DNA from: Aldehydirespirator sp965221605
GTDB lineage: Bacteria > Actinomycetota > Acidimicrobiia > Acidimicrobiales > Aldehydirespiratoraceae
DNA length: 64,000 bases
Assembly (NCBI GenBank): GCA_965221605.1
Contig: CBDCSK010000002.1
Coordinates: 1-64,000, forward strand
Direction of reading: 5' to 3'
Part shown: piece by piece, positions 48,766-57,148 of the stretch
Numbering within the stretch: position 1 is the stretch's first letter
Layout of the letters: every line of letters starts with the position of its first letter
The notes under the pieces: model-generated
Database searches by the model: none
What the model saw: only the letters and a program-made list of their open reading frames with translations
What the model was told of the DNA's origin: nothing
Made by a program: the position numbers and the translations under genes

Positions 48766-50240
48766 GGACCGCTCTCCGAGCCGTCGCCGGCGGCGGGGTG
48801 GGCCTCGGCCAGGCAGCGCTGCACCATGGAGCGGGCCCGATCCCAGTCGTAGTTGCGGTACAGGCGACCCTGCACCACCGACGCCGAGCCGGCATAGAAC
48901 ATCTCGTACTGGAAGTGCCGGCTGGCGAACTCCGAGCCGATGGCGTCCCAGATCAGCTTCAGCAGCCCGATTCGATGCTCGGCGTCCACCTCCGGCCAGC
49001 GCACGAAGCGCTCGAAGTCGGCCCGGGTGACCGGATCCTCCCACGAACTCATGGACGAGGGCACCTGGATGGTGGTCCCCCCGGTCAGCTCCCGCAATGC
49101 GAAGGTGATGTCGCGGTACAGCGCGGGCTGCTGGGTCATCGCCGCGTAGAGCATCTCCGGGTCGGGGCGGGCCACTCCGTTGGCGTCGATGGTGGCGTTG
49201 TACTCCCCGGCCAGCACCATCCCGTAGGGCACCGCCGCCTGGGCCGCCACCCTGGCCAGGCTCAACTGGAAGTTCCGGTCCCGGGCCTGACCCGACCATT
49301 CGGCCAGCTGGGAGGCCAGCCCGGCCAGGAACCTCATCTTCACCGCGTAGCGGATCTGGGCCTGGGTGTTGCCCAGGAGGTGCGCGGGTGTGCGGTTGAA
49401 CTGGGCGAAGGTGATCTCGGGGTCGCGGTCCACGAAGACGTGCTCGGCGGGCACGTCGACGTCGTCGAACACCACCAGCGCGTCGGTCTCGTCATAGGTG
49501 GCCGACAGCGGGTAGTCGCCCGCGGAAGTCGCGTCGCGGCCGTAAGGCCGGCGGGGGTAGATGCGCAGCCGGGGGTGGTTCACGGGGATCACCACCGACA
49601 GGCCGTAGTCGTCGGCGCCCGGCGGCAGCGGCTGGATAGAGCTGACGAACACGTAGTCCGACATCAAGGTGCCGGTGCCGAGCATCTGCGCGCCCCTCAC
49701 CACCACCCCGTCGTCGCCGGAACGCACGATCGAGGCGTACAGGTTGGGCGCGTACTGCTCGTGGGGCCCCTTGGCCCGGTCGACCTGGGGGTGGATGATG
49801 GTGTAGGTGACGTACAGGTCCTCGTCGCGGGCCCGCTCGTAGAACCGCTGCACGTTGTCGGCATACTGGTCGCCGGCCTTGGCGAAGGTGTCGAGAGACC
49901 CCGAGAAGCCGGCGAAGAAGGAGGCCACGTGGTCGGGCGACCGGCCCAGGTAGCCGAAGCTCATCTCCGACCAGGCCTCGATGGCGAGCCGCCGCCGGCG
50001 GAGATCCTCCACCGAGCGCGGCACCAGCCAACTCAGGTTCACGGGTCGACCGCTGGTCGGCGACTCGTAGGTCATGACCTGGTGGTTGGCGGGATCGGAC
50101 GAGAAGTCGTAGAGCCGGGCCACGCTGCGCACGCCGGCCGCGAAGGCCGGGTGGGTCGTCACGTCCTCGACGGGCCTACCGTCGAGGATCACGTTGCGTC
50201 CGTCTCGCAGCGACTCGACGTAGCTGTCTCCCGTGCGCAT
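48762..50240 (-). CDS. 4-hydroxyphenylacetate 3-monooxygenase (HpaB)-like oxygenase
   Basis: 492 aa from ATG 50240, which has GGAGG 5 nt upstream. Features of the FADH2-dependent HpaB/PvcC family: SWLVPRSVEDLRRRRLAIEAWSE, GYLGRSPDHVASFFAGFSG and the acyl-CoA-dehydrogenase-like fold with VFDDVDVPAEHVFVDRDPE. Such enzymes ortho-hydroxylate phenols using reduced flavin from a separate reductase. First gene of the catabolic run, coupled to UbiD. A flavin reductase is at 54072. Confidence 0.93.
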   Translation of the reverse strand: MRTGDSYVESLRDGRNVILDGRPVEDVTTHPAFAAGVRSVARLYDFSSDPANHQVMTYESPTSGRPVNLSWLVPRSVEDLRRRRLAIEAWSEMSFGYLGRSPDHVASFFAGFSGSLDTFAKAGDQYADNVQRFYERARDEDLYVTYTIIHPQVDRAKGPHEQYAPNLYASIVRSGDDGVVVRGAQMLGTGTLMSDYVFVSSIQPLPPGADDYGLSVVIPVNHPRLRIYPRRPYGRDATSAGDYPLSATYDETDALVVFDDVDVPAEHVFVDRDPEITFAQFNRTPAHLLGNTQAQIRYAVKMRFLAGLASQLAEWSGQARDRNFQLSLARVAAQAAVPYGMVLAGEYNATIDANGVARPDPEMLYAAMTQQPALYRDITFALRELTGGTTIQVPSSMSSWEDPVTRADFERFVRWPEVDAEHRIGLLKLIWDAIGSEFASRHFQYEMFYAGSASVVQGRLYRNYDWDRARSMVQRCLAEAHPAAGDGSESGP

Positions 50241-50344
50241 CCATCCTCCAACAGGGCGCGAGAACCGCCCGGCAGCAGCCAGGTTCTCTTGGCAGATTGT
50301 CTGACAACCTGCCCACGGTGTCAAACTGGGTCGGTGAGGATCAC

Positions 50345-51553
50345 GTGAGGACCGCTCTGGGCCGGCTGGCCGACACGCTTGGCAACCCCAACTTCCGCCG
50401 TTACGCGAGCGCCCAGTTCCTGCACGGTGCCGGAATGTGGGCCCACCACCTCGCCGAGGTGTGGCTGGTGTATGCGATCACCGACAGTGCGTTCGTGGTC
50501 GGTCTCACCATCGCGGTCCGGTCGGGCTCGGCCGTGGTTCTTGCGCCGGTGGCGGGGACACTGGCCGACCGGATGGACCGGCGCCGTCTGCTGGCCTCCA
50601 CGCAGGCCGCGAAGGCCCTCGTTGCCGGCGCTCTGGCCCTCCTGGCGCTGGCGATGCGAGAGGACCTGCCGCTGGCGGTGCTGTTCGGCGCCGTCGCGGT
50701 GCTGGGCGTGATCGGCGCCATCGACACCCCGCTGCGGCGGGCTTTCGTGCGCGATGTCGTCATGGCCGACCGGATCGACCGGGCGGCCCGGCTGCACACC
50801 TCGGTGATGTCGGTGGGCCGGTTCCTGGGAAGCGGCGCGGCGTGGCTCTTCCTGAGCCTGTCCGCGGCCTGGGCCTGCTTCGCGGTGAACGGAGCGACCT
50901 CGCTGCTCGCCGCGACGCTGGTGCTCCGGGTGGTGCCCACCACCGCCGTGTCGAAGGACGCCCGAGCAACCGGCGGTCGGGTGCTCGGCTACCTGCTGCG
51001 CACGCCGGCGGTGACCATACCGATGGCCCTGCTGTGCTCGTTCACGCTGTTCGGCTGGAACCTGGCCGTGCTGCTTCCGGTCATCGCCGACAAGCAGCTG
51101 GAGAGCGGGGCGGGCACATTCGCGATCCTGGCCCAGGTCATGGCCGTCGGCAGTCTGATCGGCTCAGTGATGATGGCGGCGTCAAGGCTGGAGGGGTCGC
51201 GCAACCTGGCCATCCTGCTGGTTGTGTTCAGCGCGACCATGGCCGCTCTGTCCGCGGTGAACTTCCTCGTCGCCGGGATAGCGGCCATCTTTGTGGTGGG
51301 CATATTCGGCGGCGGATTCTTGAGCTTGTCCAACGGATCGGTCCAGAGCGCGGCCGATCCCCGCCTGCAGGGCCGGGTGTCGGCGGCCTACGGGGTCGTC
51401 TTCGTGGGGGCCCGCGCCGTCGGTGGCCCCATCCTGGGCTGGTTGGTGGACGCCTACGGCAGCCGCATCGCCCTGGTCACGGTGGGGGTCTTCACCGCCG
51501 CCTGCGCGCTCGTTGGCCTCCTCGCCGTGGCCCGAGTCCGTTCGAGCCGATAG
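50345..51553 (+). CDS. MFS transporter
   Basis: 402 aa from GTG 50345, with GAGG 5 nt upstream; the frame is open to TTG 50297. About twelve transmembrane helices and the MFS loop 2-3 signature (GTLADRMDRRRLL). Similar to MFS_3 exporters of siderophores or drugs (FRRYASAQFLHGAGMW near the N-terminus). Divergent from the catabolic operon, so it may export a toxic intermediate, but that is only positional inference. Confidence 0.9.
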   Translation: MRTALGRLADTLGNPNFRRYASAQFLHGAGMWAHHLAEVWLVYAITDSAFVVGLTIAVRSGSAVVLAPVAGTLADRMDRRRLLASTQAAKALVAGALALLALAMREDLPLAVLFGAVAVLGVIGAIDTPLRRAFVRDVVMADRIDRAARLHTSVMSVGRFLGSGAAWLFLSLSAAWACFAVNGATSLLAATLVLRVVPTTAVSKDARATGGRVLGYLLRTPAVTIPMALLCSFTLFGWNLAVLLPVIADKQLESGAGTFAILAQVMAVGSLIGSVMMAASRLEGSRNLAILLVVFSATMAALSAVNFLVAGIAAIFVVGIFGGGFLSLSNGSVQSAADPRLQGRVSAAYGVVFVGARAVGGPILGWLVDAYGSRIALVTVGVFTAACALVGLLAVARVRSSR

Positions 51554-51609
51554 AACGGCCTCACGACCGGAGGGTTGATTCGGTCGGCAAGCCAGGAGGG
51601 AGGAGCACC

Positions 51610-51837
51610 ATGCTCACTCAGGGACTCGACCATGTGGCCGTCATCACCAAGGACTCCGACCGGCTCCAAGCCTTCTACATCGAGATGTTCGGCGCCACCG
51701 ACGGAACCGTCACCGATTTCGGCCGCAAGCTCAGCCTGTTCTTCCGTGATCCCGACCGGATGGAGTGCGAGGTGCTGGTGGCCAACCCCGAGCCCGGCAA
51801 AGTCCCCGTAGGCAGCGCCTCCCACCTCTATCCGTAG
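51610..51837 (+). pseudogene. VOC/glyoxalase-fold gene with internal deletion
   Basis: 75 aa, while VOC proteins are usually 120-150. The start LDHVAVITKDSDRLQAFYIEMFGA is a normal first beta-alpha unit. It then jumps to TDGTVTDFGRKLSLFFRDPDRMECEVLVANPEP, which belongs near the end of the fold. About 70 residues of the middle appear to be missing in frame. The product would lack metal ligands and is probably non-functional. AGGAG precedes the ATG. Confidence 0.6.
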
Positions 51838-51855
51838 TTATCTCGTTGCCAAGCA

Positions 51856-52038
51856 ATGACCACGGACATTCCTCTGCGCCATCTGTCGATACGGGTTCCC
51901 TGGCACGACACCGGTTGGAACGGCACGGTCTGCGCCAACCCGGTCAACAACGCTTCGTGTCTTCGACTGCACAACATCCATGCGCGGCGCGACGACGGTG
52001 TAGAGGTCGAACTCCGCAGCCGTCGAGAGATCACATGA
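51856..52038 (+). pseudogene. N-terminal fragment of a larger unidentified protein
   Basis: 60 codons starting LRHLSIRVPWHDTGWNGTVC and including NPVNNASCLRLHNI then RRDDG. This Trp-His-Asp / Cys / Asn-x-Ser-Cys pattern is one I associate with the start of large, mostly uncharacterised bacterial proteins, some with helicase-like parts. Here the frame stops at 52036 and no continuation is visible. It lies 18 bp after the shrunken VOC gene, marking a rearranged spot. Confidence 0.4.
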
Positions 52039-52113
52039 CTCGGTCGACAACGTGGTTCCCTCACCACCGCTGATGCGCACAGGCTCGCGATCGACGGTTC
52101 TGGTACGCCAGAG

Positions 52114-52887
52114 TTAGGCCTCGCTGCCGACGGCTCGATGCGGGCTGGCTGCCATGGGCTGGTACTCGGGGCCGGACAGAGGCTCGTAGCCGTCAGGCCA
52201 CGGTGCCCGCAGCCGGCACAGCAGACGCATATGGGGTGGTGACGTCTCGGGGTTGACGTGCTCCGCCGTGACCTCGACAGGGCTATCCAGGTCGCGCAGT
52301 TCATGAACCATGTTGACCAGGCAATCGGGCATCCAGCCCAGTTGCCGACCCGTGTGAGCGCTGACGAGGATGGCCCGACGGTTCACCGGGTTGTCGGGCT
52401 GGTCCACGAGTTCCAGCACTTCGCCCGGCTGCACGTCTTCGACCGCGGCCGCGGCACCGTCGAGATGGCGGATGCCCCGAACGAAGAACAGCGTCGTCAG
52501 AGCGCCCTCAAGAGTGCGCTCGGGATGGGCGAACACCTCGACTCGATCAGTCGCCCTACGGCCCTCACTGCGAATCAAGACCTCGAAGGGGTCCGTATCC
52601 ACATCGAGAGCCAGCTCCGAGACGTAATGGCCATAGTCGGGGCGACTCCGGGGCATCAGACGATTCCGGAATACCGGAAAGAGGCAATCACTCTCGTAGA
52701 CGCGGTACAACTCGGTCAGGCCCGGCAGACAGATGAAGCCGTCGAACTGCTCGGCTGCTTTCAGGTAGACGAATCGGTACGAGTCACCCTCAGCCGTTCG
52801 CAGGCGCGTCAGAACTCCCACAGGACGGATTAGACCCTCTGGGTTGCGCCAAGCGGCATAGAGGCGGTGTTCGCCGGGCTCGGTCAT
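52114..52887 (-). CDS. HipA-N-like protein with C-terminal HIRAN domain
   Basis: 257 aa from ATG 52887. The N-terminal half (RPVGVLTRLRTAEGDSYRFVYLK ... YRVYESDCLFPVFRNRLMPR) resembles the HipA N-terminal subdomain. The C-terminal part GEVLELVDQPDNPVNRRAILV...GRQLGWMPDCLVNMVHEL has the HIRAN pattern, a domain that binds DNA ends. It follows a HipA-like kinase by 35 bp, so the two probably form one module. Confidence 0.75.
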   Translation of the reverse strand: MTEPGEHRLYAAWRNPEGLIRPVGVLTRLRTAEGDSYRFVYLKAAEQFDGFICLPGLTELYRVYESDCLFPVFRNRLMPRSRPDYGHYVSELALDVDTDPFEVLIRSEGRRATDRVEVFAHPERTLEGALTTLFFVRGIRHLDGAAAAVEDVQPGEVLELVDQPDNPVNRRAILVSAHTGRQLGWMPDCLVNMVHELRDLDSPVEVTAEHVNPETSPPHMRLLCRLRAPWPDGYEPLSGPEYQPMAASPHRAVGSEA

Positions 52888-52922
52888 GTGCGTCACCGTA
52901 GCTGCGGGGTACGACATCGAAC

Positions 52923-53873
52923 CTAGCGGAACTCGTCGAGCAGCCGATGGCAATTCCGCCGGATCACCCGTTCTGCAAACTGCCGCGCAGACGGCGACAT
53001 GCGGTCCTCAGGGATCATCCGGATGGGTTCGACGAGGTGGTCCATGTCTGCGCATCGGCGCGCCCAACGCTGGCGGACGGACTCGTCGCTCAAGTTCAAG
53101 GCACGCGTCGCGGCCAGGACTGGATGCGGCCGACCCTCGAACTTCGACTTCGCTCGGTCGGCCCACGCTTCGGGCATGTCGTTGCGGTCGCGGGTGTGCA
53201 GGTGTCGCATGCGCCGCTCGTCGTCGAGTTGGAATCCCAGACACGAGGCGTGGTCGAAGGTGGGCGCGAGACGGCGGACACCGGCGCGGTCGATCACTGC
53301 CCAGTTTTCCTCGTGCCGGTCGGTGTTGCCGACCACGGCGTCCAACAGCAGATAGCCAACGAACAGGTCCCATGCCGTTATGTGGTCGTCGATGCCGCTG
53401 GGCGCCCCGACGTCGTCAAGCGCCTGCCGGATGGCCTCGACGGTATGTCCAATCCGCTCGGGACCGACCAATACGACGTCCACGAGTTGGTTGCCATGAA
53501 TCAACTCCTCTGGACTCTGGGGCGGATCGCCGCTAGGCGGCGCAAGAACTGACTTGCTGATGATGCCGTAGCCCGGAGCCTCTGCAGCCCGATCCAAAGC
53601 GAGTTCCGTGCGAGCCGCGGCAACACCGAGCCGTCCAGCGACCCCGTTGGCGACGCGCTCGGACCAGTCGTCCCCCTTCCGGTAACTGGTACCGTCACTT
53701 CGCTGATTGTCGGTAGTGAACTTCATGAGCCAGCGATTGCCGTCCGGATCGAGGATCCACCGCTTGGGCTTCGTGCCGAGTTGCTCCCGCCGCACGACCG
53801 CCCAGTCAGTGACGTCGAACACGGGGTAGCGTTCAGCGTCGACCGCTGTGGACAAGACCTCGGGTCCAGCCAT
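52923..53873 (-). CDS. HipA-like kinase domain protein
   Basis: 316 aa from ATG 53873; a start 13 codons earlier is possible. Kinase core: KRWILDPDGNRWLMKF (ATP-contacting Lys), catalytic loop VGNTDRHEENWAVI (D-R-H-x-x-N) and metal-binding APTFDHASCLGFQL. It lacks the HipA N-terminal subdomain, which appears instead in the next gene. Probably phosphorylates a protein target in a toxin-antitoxin or DNA-stress role. Confidence 0.82.
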   Translation of the reverse strand: MAGPEVLSTAVDAERYPVFDVTDWAVVRREQLGTKPKRWILDPDGNRWLMKFTTDNQRSDGTSYRKGDDWSERVANGVAGRLGVAAARTELALDRAAEAPGYGIISKSVLAPPSGDPPQSPEELIHGNQLVDVVLVGPERIGHTVEAIRQALDDVGAPSGIDDHITAWDLFVGYLLLDAVVGNTDRHEENWAVIDRAGVRRLAPTFDHASCLGFQLDDERRMRHLHTRDRNDMPEAWADRAKSKFEGRPHPVLAATRALNLSDESVRQRWARRCADMDHLVEPIRMIPEDRMSPSARQFAERVIRRNCHRLLDEFR

Positions 53874-54071
53874 CACGACACATTCAAGCGCGTAGCTGGC
53901 CGACGGCGGCAAGGGCAGTTCGAGACGGAGAACCCGATTCCCCGGACCGGTTACGGATCCTGAACAGCGTTGGTGGCCTTCGAACGTTTACATCTTCGGC
54001 GGGAATGACTCCGCTGCGACGCGACCGGCCCTCACACCTATACGCGTGGCCCCTTAAGGAGAATGCAGGGA

Positions 54072-54569
54072 TCAGTGGCGCTTGACGCCTCCGTACTTCA
54101 TGCGGGTGTCGCTCATGGAGGCTGAGCGGGCCTCGTCGACGAGGATGTCGCCGTCCACCATCTCGCCCACGAACAGGGTGTGGGTGCCGAAGTCGATGGC
54201 GTGGCGCACCTCGCAGTCCATCCAGGCGATGGCCTCGGTGAACACCGGCGCCCCGGTGACAGCCTCCCGAACCGCCCGGCCGTTGAGGGTCCCGTCGGCG
54301 TAGGCGGCCGGCTTGGAGAACTTGACGAACACCCGGGTGTCCTCGGAGTTCCACAGATTGACGGTGAACGAACCCCCCTCGGAGATGAGCCGGTGCGTCA
54401 CCGCCGTATTGTCCACACCGACACCTATGAGGACCGGTTCCATCGACAGCTGCGTGATCCAGCTCGCGGTCATGCCGTTTCGCTCCTCGCCCGAGCGCGA
54501 GCCGATCAGGGCCAATGCGTTGGGGATCTTCCAGGTGAGCCGGTTCACGAGTTGGTCGTCAAGAGCCAT
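54072..54569 (-). CDS. Flavin reductase (FMN-binding split barrel)
   Basis: 165 aa. The pattern NALALIGSRSGEERNGMTASWITQLSMEPVLIGVGVD and SFTVNLWN identifies a flavin reductase domain that supplies reduced FMN or FAD to two-component monooxygenases. ATG 54569 is 25 bp from the divergent EamA gene. It could serve the HpaB-like oxygenase 4 kb away; no other flavin monooxygenase of that kind is in the window. Confidence 0.92.
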   Translation of the reverse strand: MALDDQLVNRLTWKIPNALALIGSRSGEERNGMTASWITQLSMEPVLIGVGVDNTAVTHRLISEGGSFTVNLWNSEDTRVFVKFSKPAAYADGTLNGRAVREAVTGAPVFTEAIAWMDCEVRHAIDFGTHTLFVGEMVDGDILVDEARSASMSDTRMKYGGVKRH

Positions 54570-54593
54570 GGCGAAACCCTATCGGCAGGTCTG

Positions 54594-55430
54594 ATGCGCC
54601 CCCGAGAGTTCCCGCCCGAAGGGCTGTTCATGGTCGGGGCGGTGTCGCAGTACCTGGGCGCGGCGGTGGCCGTGGTGCTGTTCGACGAGCTGGCTCCGGG
54701 CGGGGTGGCTCTGCTGAGAGTGCTGGCCGCGGCCGCGGTCATCGTGGCCCTGCGGCGCTCGTGGCGGCGGCGGTGGCAGGCCCGCGAACTGGGTCGGGCC
54801 GCCGCCTTCGGCGTGTCGCTGGCCGCCATGAACCTGTGCTTCTACCTGGCCATGGACCGGCTCCCGCTGGGCAATGCGGTAGCCATCGAGTTCACCGGTC
54901 CGGTGGTGGTTGCCGCTCTCGGAGCCCGCACCCTGCGCTCCGCGGGGGCGCTGGTGCTGGCAGTGGCGGGCGTGCTGGTGCTGGCCGGCGTGGAGTCCGA
55001 AGGCACGGCCGCGGGCGTGGGATTCGCGCTGCTGGCCGGCGGGTTCTGGGCCGGCTACATCCTGCTCGGCCATCGGGTGGCCCGAAGCCCGGCCTCGGTG
55101 GACGGGCTGGGCCTCGGCATGCTGGCCGGCGCGGTGGCCATCAGCCCGTTCGGCTCGGCTGCGGTGGCCGGAGCGCTGGACTCCCCGCTGGTGCTCGCCC
55201 TCGGGCTTGCCACCGGACTGCTGTCCAACGTGATCCCCTACCGGATCGACCTGACCGTCATGCGCCGCATCGATCCGCATCGTTTCGCCCTGCTGCAGGC
55301 GATCCTGCCGGCCACGGCGACGGCGGTGGGGCTGATCGCGCTGGCCCAGGTGCCCAGCGTCCGGGAGGCACTCGGCATCGGTCTCGTGATCGCCGCCATC
55401 GTGGCCAGCCGCCCGGGCGCGTCAAAGTAA
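54594..55430 (+). CDS. EamA-type (RhtA-like) exporter
   Basis: 278 aa, about ten transmembrane helices in two EamA halves. Typical stretches: AVAVVLFDELAPGGVALLRVLAAA, LCFYLAMDRLPLGNAVAIEFTGPV and IPYRIDLTVMRRIDPHRFALLQAILP. RhtA-type members export threonine or homoserine and other metabolites. The conserved second half YRIDLTVMRRI...RFA(L)LQ fits RhtA well; the actual substrate is unknown. Confidence 0.9.
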   Translation: MRPREFPPEGLFMVGAVSQYLGAAVAVVLFDELAPGGVALLRVLAAAAVIVALRRSWRRRWQARELGRAAAFGVSLAAMNLCFYLAMDRLPLGNAVAIEFTGPVVVAALGARTLRSAGALVLAVAGVLVLAGVESEGTAAGVGFALLAGGFWAGYILLGHRVARSPASVDGLGLGMLAGAVAISPFGSAAVAGALDSPLVLALGLATGLLSNVIPYRIDLTVMRRIDPHRFALLQAILPATATAVGLIALAQVPSVREALGIGLVIAAIVASRPGASK

Positions 55431-55451
55431 GGCGGTGGTACTATATATGGT

Positions 55452-55661
55452 ATGCAGAAAACGACTGTCTACTTGCCTGAGTCCTTGAAGCGGGATGTGG
55501 AGCGCCAGGCTCGGCAGCGCTCATGCTCGGAGGCGGAAGTGATCCGCCAGGCCATCCGGGATGCCGTGTCCCGTCCCAAGCCCCGACCCGGGATCATCGC
55601 CGGTGACAGCTCGTGGGCCGAGCATGTCGACGAGCTGCTGGAGGGCTTCGGCGAGCGATGA
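55452..55661 (+). CDS. vapB: Ribbon-helix-helix antitoxin (VapB-like)
   Basis: 69 aa. N-terminal RHH DNA-binding unit QKTTVYLPESLKRDVERQARQRSCSEAEVIRQAIRDAV, then a flexible toxin-binding tail. The ATG lies just after the AT-rich TACTATATATGGT, which contains a -10-like element and a near-palindrome suitable as operator; there is little room for a leader. The stop overlaps vapC by 4 bp. Confidence 0.9.
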   Translation: MQKTTVYLPESLKRDVERQARQRSCSEAEVIRQAIRDAVSRPKPRPGIIAGDSSWAEHVDELLEGFGER

Positions 55662-56068
55662 TCATCGCGGACACCAGCGGACTCATCGCCTTCTTCAGCG
55701 AGTCCGGCCCACAGCACGATGCCGTGGTGGAGTGGCTCGACAAGCACGATCCGGTGATGGTCGTATCCCCTTACGTGATCGCCGAGGTCGACTACCTGGT
55801 CGCGACCCGCCGGGGCGTCGAGGCCGAGTTGGCCGTCCTGACAGAGCTGTCCGGCGGCGCCTACGAACTGGCCGCCATAGATGCCGAAGACCTGGCCAAG
55901 GCAACAAGAGTGGTGAGGCGATATGCCGACCTGGGCATCGGGCTCGCCGACGCCTCTCTGGCCGTTCTGGCCCAGCGTTACCGGACGCGCACGATCTTGA
56001 CACTCGACCGGAAGCACTTCAGTGTGATGCGCCCGCTCGACGGCGGGCTCTTCACGATCGTCCCCTAG
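55658..56068 (+). CDS. vapC: PIN-domain RNase toxin (VapC-like)
   Basis: 136 aa. Catalytic acidic residues: D5 in IIADTSGLIAFF, E44 in VIAEVDYL, D98 in GIGLADASLAVLA and the later D in TLDRKHF. VapC toxins cleave tRNA or rRNA and are held by the cognate antitoxin. Intact, unlike the PIN remnant at 30529. Its stop overlaps the stop of asd on the other strand. Confidence 0.92.
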   Translation: MIIADTSGLIAFFSESGPQHDAVVEWLDKHDPVMVVSPYVIAEVDYLVATRRGVEAELAVLTELSGGAYELAAIDAEDLAKATRVVRRYADLGIGLADASLAVLAQRYRTRTILTLDRKHFSVMRPLDGGLFTIVP

Positions 56069-57102
56069 GCGCCGGGGAGGAGGCCGCGGTCGGCCATTAC
56101 CTCCGCGATCTGGATGGTGTTGAGCGCGGCGCCCTTACGGAGGTTGTCGCCCGACACGAACAGCGACAGCCCGTTGGGACGGGTGGGGTCGCGGCGGATG
56201 CGGCCCACATACGACGGATCGTCGCCGGCCGCCTTGAGAGCCGTGGGGACGTCGGCCAGCACTACGCCGGGCGCGGCAGCCAGCACCTCGACGGCCCGCT
56301 CGACGGTGATAGGACGCTCGAACGACGCGCTGATCGACAGGGAGTGGCCGCAGTACACCGGCACTCGCACGCAGGTGGCCGCCACCGCCAAGTCGGGAAG
56401 CTCCAGGATCTTGCGGCTCTCGTGGGTGAGTTTCTGCTCCTCGTCGGTCTCGCCGCTGCCGTCGTCGACCACCGAGCCGGCCAGCGGGATCACGTTGAAG
56501 GCAATCGGCTCCGCGAACTTCTCACCCGCCTGTAGACCGACCGCGCCGCCGTCGAACGTGAGCGACGGGGCGACGTCGCCCGCCTTCTGCACCTGCTCGT
56601 GCAGCTCGTCCACCCCGGCGAGGCCCGCGCCCGAGACGGCCTGGTAGGTCGAGACCACCATGGCGACGAGACCCGCCTCGGCGGCGAGGCTCTTCAGCGG
56701 TGGCATGGCCACCATCGTCGTGCAGTTGGGGTTGGCGACGATGCCCTTGGGGCTCGAGTCCAGCGCATGGGGGTTGACCTCCGACACCACCAGGGGCACA
56801 TCGGGGTCCCGCCGCCAGGCCGAGGAGTTGTCGATCACGACCGCGCCCTGCGACGCCACCCGCTCGGCCAGGGCCCGGCTGGTGGTGGCCCCGGCCGAGA
56901 ACAGGCATACGTCGAGCCCGGCGTAGTCGGCGGTGGCCGCGTCCTCCACGACGACGGCCCGGTCGCGCCAGTGCAGCGTGCGCCCAGCCGAACGCGACGA
57001 GGCGAAGAAGCGCAGCCCGTCCACCGGGAGGTCGCGCTCGTCCAGCAGGGCGCGCATGACCCCGCCCACCTGCCCGGTCGCGCCGACGACTCCAACGTCC
57101 AT
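56065..57102 (-). CDS. asd: Aspartate-semialdehyde dehydrogenase
   Basis: 345 aa. N-terminal NADP-binding VGVVGATGQVGGVM; active-site Cys in NPNCTTMVAM; QAVSGAGLAGVDELHEQ; catalytic His in RVPVYCGHS. Converts aspartyl phosphate to aspartate semialdehyde for lysine, DAP, threonine and methionine synthesis. Follows lysC by 46 bp, same operon. Confidence 0.96.
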   Translation of the reverse strand: MDVGVVGATGQVGGVMRALLDERDLPVDGLRFFASSRSAGRTLHWRDRAVVVEDAATADYAGLDVCLFSAGATTSRALAERVASQGAVVIDNSSAWRRDPDVPLVVSEVNPHALDSSPKGIVANPNCTTMVAMPPLKSLAAEAGLVAMVVSTYQAVSGAGLAGVDELHEQVQKAGDVAPSLTFDGGAVGLQAGEKFAEPIAFNVIPLAGSVVDDGSGETDEEQKLTHESRKILELPDLAVAATCVRVPVYCGHSLSISASFERPITVERAVEVLAAAPGVVLADVPTALKAAGDDPSYVGRIRRDPTRPNGLSLFVSGDNLRKGAALNTIQIAEVMADRGLLPGA

Positions 57103-57148
57103 AGGGCCGCAGGCTACCGGCGCGCGACCCCTCAGAGCCGGGCGGTGG

